Origin: Paucidesulfovibrio gracilis DSM 16080
Lineage (GTDB): Bacteria > Desulfobacterota > Desulfovibrionia > Desulfovibrionales > Desulfovibrionaceae
Assembly: GCF_900167125.1 (NCBI RefSeq)
Contig: NZ_FUYC01000001.1
Location: forward strand, 62,001-126,000
DNA length: 64,000 nt
Reading direction: 5' to 3'
The translations under genes and the position numbers were made by a program. This document shows positions 47,719 through 55,435 of the stretch, piece after piece (position 1 is the first letter of the stretch; each line of letters starts with the position of its first letter). Under the pieces are notes generated by a model. It saw nothing but the letters and a program-made list of their open reading frames with translations, was not told where the DNA came from and searched no databases.

Positions 47719-49128
47719 GTGGATGATGACTATAAGCGCATAGCTGGCAATTTAGATAATCGCCAAAATCTTTGCTGCGAGAATCCTGAAGTCAAAGAAG
47801 TTTTGGACCTTGGCACGGGGAAAGTTCTTCTTGCTCAGGATGCCATTGGGAGTGACGTAAATGGCGCAATGAGATTGCGTAGGAAACTGGCAGGGCAGCA
47901 TAAAATCACCGACGATGATCAGTTAGAGGTGATTTGTCCCTATTGCCACAAACCTTTGCGTTTAAACTGTCTTATGAGCGGACAGCGTTTCTACTTTGCA
48001 CATATCAAACGCGAAAATAACTGCCCACAACTAGAGAAAAAGAACTGGACCAAAGAACGCATTGAAGCAGCTAAGTATAATGGTCAAAAGGAGTCTCTGC
48101 CTCACAAACAGATGAAAGGAGACCTGTGCAGGGTGTTGGAGGCTGATTCTCGTTTTTCAGATATTGCAGTTGAAGAGGTTGTAAAAGGAGAGGACCCAAG
48201 TACGTGGCGCAAGCCCGATGTCAGGGCTTTGTACAATGGTGCTTTACGAGTTGTTTTTGAAATACAGTTATCGACCACTTTTCTGGAAGTGGTGTTGGCT
48301 AGGAGAGATTTCTATCGAGAAAAAGGCGAATTGCTTGTTTGGGTTTTTAAAAAATTCTCACTCCGCGATGCTCGTATGATGGAATTTGACACCTTTCACG
48401 CAAACAACATGAACGCGATAGTGTTAGATCAGAAAGCGCAGGAATGGTGCCAACAGCACGGAAAGCTGGGGCTGAAGTGTGTTTGGGTTGAGCCTAAACA
48501 TGAAGATGGTCAGCTTTCTCATTCGGAATATTCCGATATTATTGACTTTGAAGATTTGAGCAAAAGCGTTGAAGATCAGCAGATTTATTGGTTCGATTAC
48601 AATGGGAAAAGAGCAATTGTTGATGCCGAGTTGGAGAGGTGGAGGGAAGTAGAGCGAGTCCGAAATATACGGGAGAGCTTCTTCGATGCCTTCGATCCAA
48701 CTCTTGATGCTGATGACCAATCAAAATACGCGAACAAGTTCTTTCCTGAAATGAATTTGCGTTCAAATGATATTAAGTGGCGATTAAGTGGCTACTTGCG
48801 GATGATGAACGCGGCGAGGACTGGCGATCCGACTAAGAGAGGCGGCGGTTGGGGATTTTCAAACTTCAAGAATATATACGACAACGTGTATAAGTCCCAT
48901 ACTTCACTATACTTCTTGTTTTGCTGTGCAATGAAAGCATACTCAAGGGACGAAACTAGCACATCAATCACTGACCGGAAGGAAGAAGCCTGGAGGTCTG
49001 TTTGTGCTGATGGCGAGAATTCAAAATTTCACCATGATTCTATTTACTCTGAGCTGACAGAGGTTTTATTTCCGGAGGTACATGAAGTGTATAAGAAAAT
49101 TTTGTCAAAATCTAAGAAGGGTAGTTGA
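47719..49128 (+). CDS. CoiA-like zinc/nuclease protein
   Basis: About 469 residues. A CPYCHKPLRLNC zinc-ribbon near residue 73 followed by FYFAHIKRENNC resembles the CoiA N-terminus; next comes a restriction-endonuclease-like core with HKQMK, Asp167 in KPDVRA and Glu181-x-Gln183 in VFEIQLS. The C-terminal 250 residues are unknown. It resembles the DUF6035/CoiA group. GTG at 47719 is chosen for GAGGTG 7 bases upstream. It starts 36 bases after the HSP90-type ATPase gene on the same strand, so they form a likely two-gene system. Confidence 0.75.
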   Translation: MDDDYKRIAGNLDNRQNLCCENPEVKEVLDLGTGKVLLAQDAIGSDVNGAMRLRRKLAGQHKITDDDQLEVICPYCHKPLRLNCLMSGQRFYFAHIKRENNCPQLEKKNWTKERIEAAKYNGQKESLPHKQMKGDLCRVLEADSRFSDIAVEEVVKGEDPSTWRKPDVRALYNGALRVVFEIQLSTTFLEVVLARRDFYREKGELLVWVFKKFSLRDARMMEFDTFHANNMNAIVLDQKAQEWCQQHGKLGLKCVWVEPKHEDGQLSHSEYSDIIDFEDLSKSVEDQQIYWFDYNGKRAIVDAELERWREVERVRNIRESFFDAFDPTLDADDQSKYANKFFPEMNLRSNDIKWRLSGYLRMMNAARTGDPTKRGGGWGFSNFKNIYDNVYKSHTSLYFLFCCAMKAYSRDETSTSITDRKEEAWRSVCADGENSKFHHDSIYSELTEVLFPEVHEVYKKILSKSKKGS

Positions 49129-49135
49129 TTCTTAT

Positions 49136-50539
49136 TCACTTTCTACGTTTACGTCCTCTTTTGCGTTTCAGTATTAGGTCACTGATAAATTCTTTTTCAA
49201 TAAATGCATCAACAAGTTCTTCCACAGAGTTGTCGAGTCCTAATATTTCAACTGAGTATTGAAATCTTGTTTTGATGTCTTTGAGAACTCGTGGGGTTAA
49301 TTTAAAGTCTTTAGGGGATTTTGACTTGAGAATTGCTTTAGACAAGGCTCCAGTATCTTTGTTTGAAGGGAAGTGAGTCCAGTTATCGTATTCTTCCCAA
49401 TCCCAAGTACCCCACTGCTTCATTCCGTCGATAAGATATGAGCGGTGGTCCTTGGGGAGCCAGTAGCTTTGATCTGAGAGCATCCACACCAAGTAATCGA
49501 TTGTGTCATAAAACTTGACTTCTGGCCCCATTAGGTGCCCTTGGACAAAAAAGCACGCTATGGTTGCAGGTCCATAAAAGCCAAAGTTGTCATCGCGGAG
49601 TGCAATAAATTCATCGCAGCGAGGGCTGGTACCGTCTGTAGTTAAGGCGGAGCCGTATTTTGAATTGGTTTGCCTCCTCTCATTATTCTTCTGTTGTGAC
49701 CAACGTAAAGCAGCATCAAATTGTTCTTCAAATAGTCCACTGCATCCACGTATTGTTGTTTGAGGGGCATAGGTGGCTAGGTAATGCAGATTGTTGCCAC
49801 ACCTGTCTTCTAGCCCTATAGATGAGTTAATAAAATCATGTACAATGTCTGGGTGAGTTATTTGTGTGATTTGCTCGCGTTCAGCCCGTTCCATCCACTC
49901 GGTTTGTAGTACAGCCCAAGCAATCCTCTCACCCTTTTGAGCAGTACTTGGCCCATTTTCGGGTAGTGGAAATCCCCATCTCCCCCACCCCATGGCATCT
50001 TGAAATGTCCCTTCAAGCTCATTCGAGCCGGTATATTCGATTGCCTTGTGCCACCAGTCGTCAGTCACGACAGGGGGATTGTATCCTAAGCTTAGCAAGC
50101 GATCTCTGGCTACAACTAAAGAAGACCCTTGTGGCTTTACAACCTTCAGAATTTCTTGAACATTTGATTGCACACCGGCAGATGCTTGCAACGCATATTT
50201 GTCCGCGAGAGAAGGAGAGTAATTGATGATCTCTTTTGCTGAGACATCAAGCCAAACGGGTATGATGACGGGATCGTTTGACGAGTTCTGCCGCTGAACG
50301 AGTCCATCGAGTTCCCATTCGGGCCATTTTTTCGCGAGGAAGGATGGGCTTAATACAACGATTCCAAAGCGGGATTTGGATAATCCTAGATCGATTGATC
50401 TTCTGAGGCTGTCACCGGGTTTTAAGGAAAACTCGTCATACCAAACAGCTACATTCTCTTTTTCAAGAGCTTCTGCAAGTCCGCGGACATACTTGTCTTT
50501 GTCCTCTGATGCGTGACTAATAAAAATATCGTGTAGCAT
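49136..50539 (-). CDS. TIR-domain protein
   Basis: 467 residues. Residues 1-135 are a TIR domain (DIFISHASEDK, WYDEFSLKPGDSLRRSID, VVLSPSFLAKKWPEWEL) with Glu76 at the NADase catalytic position. The rest is a helical domain of unknown family and a lysine/arginine-rich end (KRKRGRKRRK). Bacterial TIR proteins with intact Glu deplete NAD or make signal nucleotides after phage sensing. Convergent with the CoiA-like gene with 7 bases between, so it may be an independent defence gene. The remainder may sense or be the effector target. Confidence 0.85.
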   Translation of the reverse strand: MLHDIFISHASEDKDKYVRGLAEALEKENVAVWYDEFSLKPGDSLRRSIDLGLSKSRFGIVVLSPSFLAKKWPEWELDGLVQRQNSSNDPVIIPVWLDVSAKEIINYSPSLADKYALQASAGVQSNVQEILKVVKPQGSSLVVARDRLLSLGYNPPVVTDDWWHKAIEYTGSNELEGTFQDAMGWGRWGFPLPENGPSTAQKGERIAWAVLQTEWMERAEREQITQITHPDIVHDFINSSIGLEDRCGNNLHYLATYAPQTTIRGCSGLFEEQFDAALRWSQQKNNERRQTNSKYGSALTTDGTSPRCDEFIALRDDNFGFYGPATIACFFVQGHLMGPEVKFYDTIDYLVWMLSDQSYWLPKDHRSYLIDGMKQWGTWDWEEYDNWTHFPSNKDTGALSKAILKSKSPKDFKLTPRVLKDIKTRFQYSVEILGLDNSVEELVDAFIEKEFISDLILKRKRGRKRRK

Positions 50540-50634
50540 AGACCTATTTGTTCGTAGAGTGTTGAAACAAGCTATCCATAATCAAATCACATCTAAATGT
50601 GAATAGAATGTCCGTTCTCAGTGGCACCAAAATT

Positions 50635-50656
50635 TGGTCAACCAAATTGGTCAACC
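50635..50656 (+). repeat. paired arm motif left of att copy 2
   Basis: TGGTCAACC at 50635-50643 and 50648-50656, about 100 bases before the core. A related pair follows at 50856-50864 (TGGTGAACC) and 50868-50876. Confidence 0.7.
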
Positions 50657-50750
50657 GGAGCCTTTAACACGCCTCCAACATCACTGATTTTCTGTTGACC
50701 GGGAAAAAATAAATTCAATAATCCTGGAGCTTGGAGACGAGTCTCCTTGC

Positions 50751-50795
50751 ATGGCATTCAAGAGGTCGTGGGTTCAATTCCCTCCAGCTCCACCA
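50751..50795 (+). repeat. att copy 2 (tRNA-Ala 3' end)
   Basis: 45 bases matching 33104-33148 with one change (GGTTCAATTCC for GGTTCGATTCC). No 5' tRNA half is present, so it is not a gene. Marks the right end of the main element. Confidence 0.9.
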
Positions 50796-50815
50796 AAAAT
50801 TTCCCAAAGAAGAAG

Positions 50816-50850
50816 GGCGGTTAGACGAAGAGTCTGACCGCCTTTTTTTC
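50816..50850 (+). terminator. intrinsic terminator after att copy 2
   Basis: GGCGGTTAGAC pairs with GTCTGACCGCC (one mismatch), followed by seven T residues. It differs from the tRNA-Ala terminator that follows the other copies. Confidence 0.85.
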
Positions 50851-51041
50851 GTTTGTGGTGAACCGGTTGGTCAACCAATGAGGGAGAATTTGGGAGGATG
50901 AGGTGTTGACTGGGCTGGGAAAAGGTGTGGGATAGCTGGGGGATGTGGTGTGGTAGGCGCTTGAATGTTGGTCAAGAGGCTGGTACGATATAATCGATAT
51001 TGGATAAAGAGTGTGGTACATTTTATTGTAAGGAGATATGC

Positions 51042-51881
51042 TTGTTTAATCTCATGATGTTTAACGTGGACTGGGAATCTGGCCGAGTGCAAGTCCCCTT
51101 AGGAAGAGTTTTTGAATATACAGAAGATTCTCTTGTTAATATGTATAAAGAAAATGGAGCTCTACAGCTTGATCTCTTGAAGTCTTTACCATGCTTATTC
51201 TGTGAAGAAGGAACACGACAAGAAAGTGCTTATGTCGGTAGAATTGTACAGGCAAGGCTCGCAGGGGACGCCTTGGCTCTTGAGGTTGCCTTCGATAGAG
51301 ATGTTCCTGTGCTGCAAAATGAGATGCTATACGAAAACCGTATTGACTTGGACATGCCTCATGACTTTGAATTCTCTCGGAATCATTGGGCAGTCAAGAA
51401 TGTAGACCTGTACCGTTTTCTGCTTAGAAATGTTCGCCCTCGACGCCAAAGACCAACAGTGTTTGAGCTTCCTGAGCACGAAAGGATTGATGCCTCACTT
51501 TTGTCCGCTATGATGCCCTTCGATGCTGGGTTCAGGGAAGTGCACGAGGTTATCAATCAAGCTTCGGAAGATGCAGGTCTGAGGTGTAGGCGGGTTGATG
51601 ATATATGGGAGGCTCCATCAATCATACAAGATGTCGTTTCGCTTATTGATCGTTCTAGAGTTGTTGTTTGCGACTGCACAGGAAAGAATCCAAATGTGTT
51701 TTATGAAGTAGGTATTGCTCATACCCTTGGTCGGGATGTTGTTTTGGTGACACAGAACGAATACGATATTCCTTTTGATTTGAGGCATATTCGCTATATT
51801 AAATACCTCAATAACGGAGAGGGACTTTTAAAACTCAGACATAAATTAGCTAATAGGATTCGAACCATAGTTGGACATTGA
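51042..51881 (+). CDS. TIR/deoxyribosyltransferase-like protein
   Basis: About 279 residues. The C-terminal half has the pattern AMMPFDAGFREVHEVI, RVDDIW, RVVVCDCTGKNPNVFYEVG, AHTLGRDVVLVTQ, PFDLRHIRYIKY, typical of a Rossmann-like domain related to nucleoside deoxyribosyltransferases and TIR-like proteins, common in defence gene sets. The N-terminal 140 residues are unknown. Start: GGAG lies 6 bases before a TTG at 51042; the ATG at 51054 is 18 bases away. It lies in a mini-cassette between att copies 2 and 3. Confidence 0.7.
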   Translation: MFNLMMFNVDWESGRVQVPLGRVFEYTEDSLVNMYKENGALQLDLLKSLPCLFCEEGTRQESAYVGRIVQARLAGDALALEVAFDRDVPVLQNEMLYENRIDLDMPHDFEFSRNHWAVKNVDLYRFLLRNVRPRRQRPTVFELPEHERIDASLLSAMMPFDAGFREVHEVINQASEDAGLRCRRVDDIWEAPSIIQDVVSLIDRSRVVVCDCTGKNPNVFYEVGIAHTLGRDVVLVTQNEYDIPFDLRHIRYIKYLNNGEGLLKLRHKLANRIRTIVGH

Positions 51882-51993
51882 GATGAGTGAATAATTGAAA
51901 CATTGTTACTGATTGAGAGCTGAATGAACATTATAAAGGCTTCTAGTATGGTTCTTTGAGACATATTTATAATGCATAGATAAGAGGTGGAAG

Positions 51994-52539
51994 ATGGAAT
52001 TCAAGCTTTCGGACTTGATTCGAGAAATTCGGATATCTATTGACTATTTAATACACCTTCCAAATACATTGAATCAGTTGATTTCAGATTTTCAGTGTGA
52101 AAGCCATTCACGTAAAGAAAGAGTAAGAAAGCAAAAGATAATTGTTGAATTAAGAGAAGTCGGAAAGTCTTTGATACAAGTTTATATAGCAAAAAATGAT
52201 ATATACAGTAGTTTTGAAGATTGGAGGTATAGTGCTTCGGTTGAAGACATTGAAGTAGTAAAAGAACAGATTTCTTACATTATTGTTTGTTTAGACGACA
52301 TAGAGAGCGCACTGGTTGAGACATCTTTCAATACTGTTGAGTCAGTAGTAAAGGCCTTGAATCATATAAAAGTCTGTAAGAATGCATATGGTCGTTTACT
52401 AAAGATCCCCAACTCAGAGTATTTGGATGGCTCTGTAGCAGATGTGGCCTATCAGCGCGTTAAAGAACTTAGTGACGCTGGTGTGACTTTTGTTAAAGAA
52501 CTAGATTCTCAAAGAAAATTGTTAGATTACACATATTAG
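51994..52539 (+). CDS. hypothetical helical protein, 181 aa
   Basis: Very A+T-rich gene for a soluble, mostly helical protein (many Ile, Val, Glu, Lys), no motif recognised. AGAGGTGG precedes the ATG. It follows the TIR/deoxyribosyltransferase-like gene by 112 bases in the same mini-cassette, so the two may act as a sensor-effector pair; that is inference from position. Confidence 0.65.
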   Translation: MEFKLSDLIREIRISIDYLIHLPNTLNQLISDFQCESHSRKERVRKQKIIVELREVGKSLIQVYIAKNDIYSSFEDWRYSASVEDIEVVKEQISYIIVCLDDIESALVETSFNTVESVVKALNHIKVCKNAYGRLLKIPNSEYLDGSVADVAYQRVKELSDAGVTFVKELDSQRKLLDYTY

Positions 52540-52605
52540 CTGGAATCACTACGTTCAAATGTATCTGACGATATTGGGGTTGCAGCGCAAAGCGTCACAC
52601 CTTTT

Positions 52606-52626
52606 TGGTCAACCATTTGGAGAACC
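52606..52626 (+). repeat. paired arm motif left of att copy 3
   Basis: TGGTCAACC (52606-52614) and a decayed TGGAGAACC (52618-52626). A pair on the other side is TGGTGAACC 52830-52838 and TGGTCAACC 52842-52850. Confidence 0.65.
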
Positions 52627-52721
52627 AAGTGCCTCTAACACCTATCCAACATCCCTGATTTTCTGTTGACTGCAAAACAAAAAGTCGAACAATTTCAACG
52701 AATAAAGTAAACAATCCTGGC

Positions 52722-52766
52722 ATGGCATTCAAGAGGTCGTGGGTTCAATTCCCTCCAGCTCCACCA
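52722..52766 (+). repeat. att copy 3 (tRNA-Ala 3' end)
   Basis: 45 bases with the same single change as copy 2. The homology continues through the tRNA terminator copy (52785-52819). Confidence 0.9.
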
Positions 52767-52855
52767 CATATTTTTCTTAAGTAAAAGGACCGTTTAGCTT
52801 GATAGGCTATGCGGTCCTTTTTCTATTTGTGGTGAACCAATTGGTCAACCGGCTG

Positions 52856-53209
52856 TGGGTCTACACCAAAAACGGGGGCAGTCACGAAAGCGAACTGTTC
52901 CGAGCATGTCCGGATTTGGACCCAGTTCAAGAGGAGGAGGGTGTTAAGGTCGCCAAAGATGAAAAGCCAACAATAAAACGGACAAAGACTCAGGCCGAGT
53001 CAAGCGATATTCAATTTGATTTTCGATATGATATTTTGAAAAGAGATAATTTCAAATGTGTTATCTGTGGCAGAAGTCCAGCGACAGATTTCAACTGCAA
53101 GTTGCACATTGATTATATCAAACCTTGGTCCAAGGGTGGTTTAACGGTTCCTGAGAATTTGCAGACCCTTTGTGATGCTTGCAATCTCGGCAAAGGCGCG
53201 AAGGTGTAG
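52856..53209 (+). pseudogene. HNH endonuclease remnant a
   Basis: Encodes the C-terminal part of an HNH nuclease: RYDILKRDNFKCVICG, then LHIDYIKPWSKGG, NLQTLCDACNLGKG. Both CxxC zinc pairs are kept, but the catalytic His of the usual DHI is Tyr (IDYI). The frame has no start of its own: it runs in from att-flanking sequence, so the 5' end is lost or borrowed. Related to remnant b at 53903. Confidence 0.65.
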
Positions 53210-53223
53210 TTTGGGGGAGCTGT

Positions 53224-53523
53224 TTAATCTTCTTCAATTATTCCGGCCCACAATTTCGATGTATGCATGACTCGCAGCACATCAACCACATCCTGTTGCA
53301 CCTGATAAACCAGAAAATAAGGAACGTGAGGGATGACCAACTCTCTAGTGCCTTTCAGCAGTCCTGCTCGACCTGCGTGGGAAAATGTGCGGAGCGTGCC
53401 AGTCGCCTTGTGGATTTTGGCAACCAGCATCTTGCCGATATCCGGTTCTCCCTGTTCTCGGAAGTAATCTATTAGGTCTGTCAGATCTGCATAAGCGGAC
53501 TCGGTCCAATTAATCGAGTTCAA
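53224..53523 (-). CDS. RelE/ParE-family toxin
   Basis: 99 residues with the ParE-type order: WTESAYADLTDLIDYF at the start, AGRAGLLKGTRELVIPHVPYFLVYQV in the middle and VLRVMHTS at the end. ParE toxins hit DNA gyrase; RelE ones cut mRNA on ribosomes; sequence favours ParE. Its start overlaps the upstream ribbon-helix-helix gene by 14 bases, antitoxin first, the usual parDE order. Confidence 0.9.
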   Translation of the reverse strand: MNSINWTESAYADLTDLIDYFREQGEPDIGKMLVAKIHKATGTLRTFSHAGRAGLLKGTRELVIPHVPYFLVYQVQQDVVDVLRVMHTSKLWAGIIEED

Positions 53524-53752
53524 CGCCGAGTCCTTTCAGTTTGTCGGCGACTTCCTCATGGGAAAAGACTCGACCAGCTTCAACGTCATCAAGCCCTTTT
53601 TGGACTTCGGCAGAATACCAAGTCAGGTATTCCAAGTAATGATTCACTGCATTTTTAATCAAGCCGGACCGGGTTTGGCCTAACGCATGGACTGCCTCAT
53701 CCAACCGTTCCAGAGTGGCGGTATCAAATCGTGTGCTTACCATTGAGGGCAT
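53510..53752 (-). CDS. CopG/RHH antitoxin (ParD-like)
   Basis: 80 residues. The N-terminal ribbon-helix-helix (MVSTRFDTATLERLDEAV then GQTRSGLIKNAVNHYL) binds DNA as a dimer; the C-terminal tail should wrap the toxin. AGGAGG stands 7 bases before the ATG. Translationally coupled to the toxin gene and expected to repress the pair. Confidence 0.88.
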   Translation of the reverse strand: MPSMVSTRFDTATLERLDEAVHALGQTRSGLIKNAVNHYLEYLTWYSAEVQKGLDDVEAGRVFSHEEVADKLKGLGVELD

Positions 53753-53840
53753 ATTTGTTCCTCCTGTATGACATATCGTATGTCACTGTTGCGAGAATGT
53801 CCAGCGTGAGTCAAAGAGTCTTATTTGAACAGCGGAAAGC

Positions 53841-53901
53841 ATCAAATTTTGGTCAACCATTCGGTCAACCAAATATCTTTAACACGCCTCCAACATCACC
53901 G
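53841..53901 (+). repeat. arm-block relic joined to HNH remnant
   Basis: Matches 54867-54927 (block left of att copy 4), including TGGTCAACC at 53850 and CGGTCAACC at 53862, then breaks and continues directly into the HNH remnant. An att core once here has probably been deleted. Confidence 0.7.
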
Positions 53902-53902
53902 G

Positions 53903-54259
53903 GTCTACACCCAAAACGGGGGCAGTCACGAAAGCGAACTATTCCGAGCATGTCCGGATTTGGACCCAGTTCAAGAGGAAGAGGGTGTTAAGGTCGCCAA
54001 AGACGAGAAGTCAAGAAGGAGACGCATAAGGACTCAGGCCAAGTCAAGCGATATTCAATCGGATTTTCGATATGATATCTTGAAAAGAGATAATTTCAAG
54101 TGTGCAATCTGTGGAAGAAGCCCAGCAACAGATTTAAACTGTATAGTGCACACTGATCACATCAAGCCTTGGTCCAAGGGCGGGTTGACGGGGCTGAGAA
54201 TTTGCAGACCCTTTGTCAATGCTTACAATCTTGGAAAAGGGGCAAAAGTGGAGTTTTGA
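53903..54259 (+). pseudogene. HNH endonuclease remnant b
   Basis: Second copy of the HNH fragment at 52856. Here the catalytic His is kept (TDHIKPWSKGG), but one base is lost after the GG and one gained 20-odd bases later, which scrambles the intervening residues; the second CxxC is destroyed (Cys to Tyr). The two copies are thus broken in different places. Confidence 0.7.
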
Positions 54260-54345
54260 AATAATTTTGTACTAAACTTGATGGGGACTGAACGACTTGA
54301 CCATGATAGGAATTATTTTTTATTCTCTGTAGAAGGAGGCATGTC

Positions 54346-54567
54346 ATGCCTGATATAAACGCCGTAATCAACGAAGCCTTGGAGCTTGCTCCGGTGCAGC
54401 GTGCCGAACTCATTGAGTCGCTTCTTGCCAGTTTTGATTCGCAACGTGCTGAGATCGACAAGTTATGGGCCAATGAAGCAGAACGCAGAATTGACGCACA
54501 CGATCAAGGCAAACTGAAAGCGTCTTCTGCCGACGAGGTGTTCAGCCGTATTGAGCAGCAAAAGTGA
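54346..54567 (+). CDS. addiction-module antitoxin
   Basis: 73 residues of the unstable-antitoxin type (PF09720-like): NEALELAPVQRAELIESLLASF, a central IDKLWANEAERRIDA, and SADEVFSRIE. It should neutralise the ParE-type toxin that follows with a three- to four-base overlap. AGGAGG lies 6 bases upstream of the ATG. Confidence 0.88.
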   Translation: MPDINAVINEALELAPVQRAELIESLLASFDSQRAEIDKLWANEAERRIDAHDQGKLKASSADEVFSRIEQQK

Positions 54568-54854
54568 ATGTCCAGTTTCTTGCCTGCGCCGAGCAGGAAT
54601 TCACGGAGGCTGTTGCCTGGTACAATGAACAAAGTCCGGGATTGGGCTATGACTTTGCGGCAGAAATAAAGCGCACCCTTTCCCGTATGGAGAAGCACCC
54701 CGAGGCATGGGTTCCAATTTCTCCTCGGACTCGGCGGATACGGGTTTCAAGATTTCCATACAGTGTGATTTATCAAGTGAGAAGCGAGTACTTACTGGTG
54801 GTCGCCGTCATGCACATGAGTCGCCATCCGAAACGTTGGGAAGAACGAATATAG
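54564..54854 (+). CDS. RelE/ParE-family toxin
   Basis: 96 residues starting at a GTG that overlaps the antitoxin stop. Motifs AEQEFTEAVAWYNEQSPGLG, RIRVSRFPYSVIYQV and VVAVMHMSRHPKRWEER are typical of ParE/RelE toxins paired with this antitoxin class. It probably stabilises the cassette in the chromosome. Confidence 0.9.
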   Translation: MNVQFLACAEQEFTEAVAWYNEQSPGLGYDFAAEIKRTLSRMEKHPEAWVPISPRTRRIRVSRFPYSVIYQVRSEYLLVVAVMHMSRHPKRWEERI

Positions 54855-54875
54855 CTCAAACCAGCATCAAATTTT

Positions 54876-54896
54876 GGTCAACCATCCGGTCAACCA
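54876..54896 (+). repeat. paired arm motif left of att copy 4
   Basis: TGGTCAACC (54876-54884) and CGGTCAACC (54888-54896). The pair on the right side is 55098-55106 and TGGCCAACC 55110-55118. Confidence 0.7.
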
Positions 54897-54990
54897 AATG
54901 TCTTTAACACGCCTCCAACATCCCCGATTTTCTGTTGACTTGGGAAAAATAAATTCAATAATTCTGGATCTTACAAACAAGTCCTCGTGC

Positions 54991-55035
54991 ATGGCATTCA
55001 AAAGGTCGTGGGGTCGATTCCCTCCAGCTCCACCA
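54991..55035 (+). repeat. att copy 4, right end of island
   Basis: 45 bases matching the tRNA-Ala end with two changes (TCAAAAGG; GTGGGGTCG). The terminator copy that follows also has changes. The most diverged copy, so it may be the oldest junction. Confidence 0.88.
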
Positions 55036-55121
55036 TTATATTTCTTTAGTAAAACGACCGTTTAGCTTGATAGGCTGGATGATCCTTTTACTATGATTGG
55101 TCAACCGTCTGGCCAACCACT

Positions 55122-55376
55122 TTGTTGACCATGCGTTTGAGATCACTGATTAAAGACGATATTTTAGTGAAGGCTGGGCCGATGCTCTCCATGGTCGGCA
55201 ATTGGAAAATGTATCTGGCTGAGCCAGAAGATGAAACGGATTATGATGTGTTCAAGGCTTCCGAGGAATCTGGAAAGCCACTTGGGGGCGAGACTTTTGT
55301 TGAGAAACTTGAAGTTCTATTGGGCAGGCCGCTTAAACCCAAAAAGCGCGGCAGAAAGAAGAAAGGTGACAGATAA
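55122..55376 (+). pseudogene. REP-associated tyrosine transposase, C-terminal fragment
   Basis: 84 codons matching the end of RayT-type Y1 transposases: DDILVKAGPMLSMVGNWKMYL, SGKPLGGETFVEKLE and GRPLKPKKRGRKKKG. The HUH catalytic domain is missing, so it is a remnant. Its first bases lie in sequence also present left of the island (33240-33270). Confidence 0.75.
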
Positions 55377-55435
55377 CTATGTCTATTAAAAATGGATTGA
55401 AAATTAGTAAGGTGTCCCCTTTTTCGTATGACTGA

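Noticed and set aside
50586-50601. TCACATCTAAATGTGA as a CRP/FNR site
   Set aside because: Half-sites are in the reverse order of the usual TGTGA-N6-TCACA consensus; more likely chance or a small hairpin.
33149-50795. Ordinary prophage
   Set aside because: No capsid, portal, tail, terminase or lysis genes, although integrase, Xis-like and replicase genes are present.
50751-55035. Extra tRNA-Ala genes
   Set aside because: Only the 3' 45 bases recur; the acceptor 5' strand and D arm are absent, so these are att sites, not genes.
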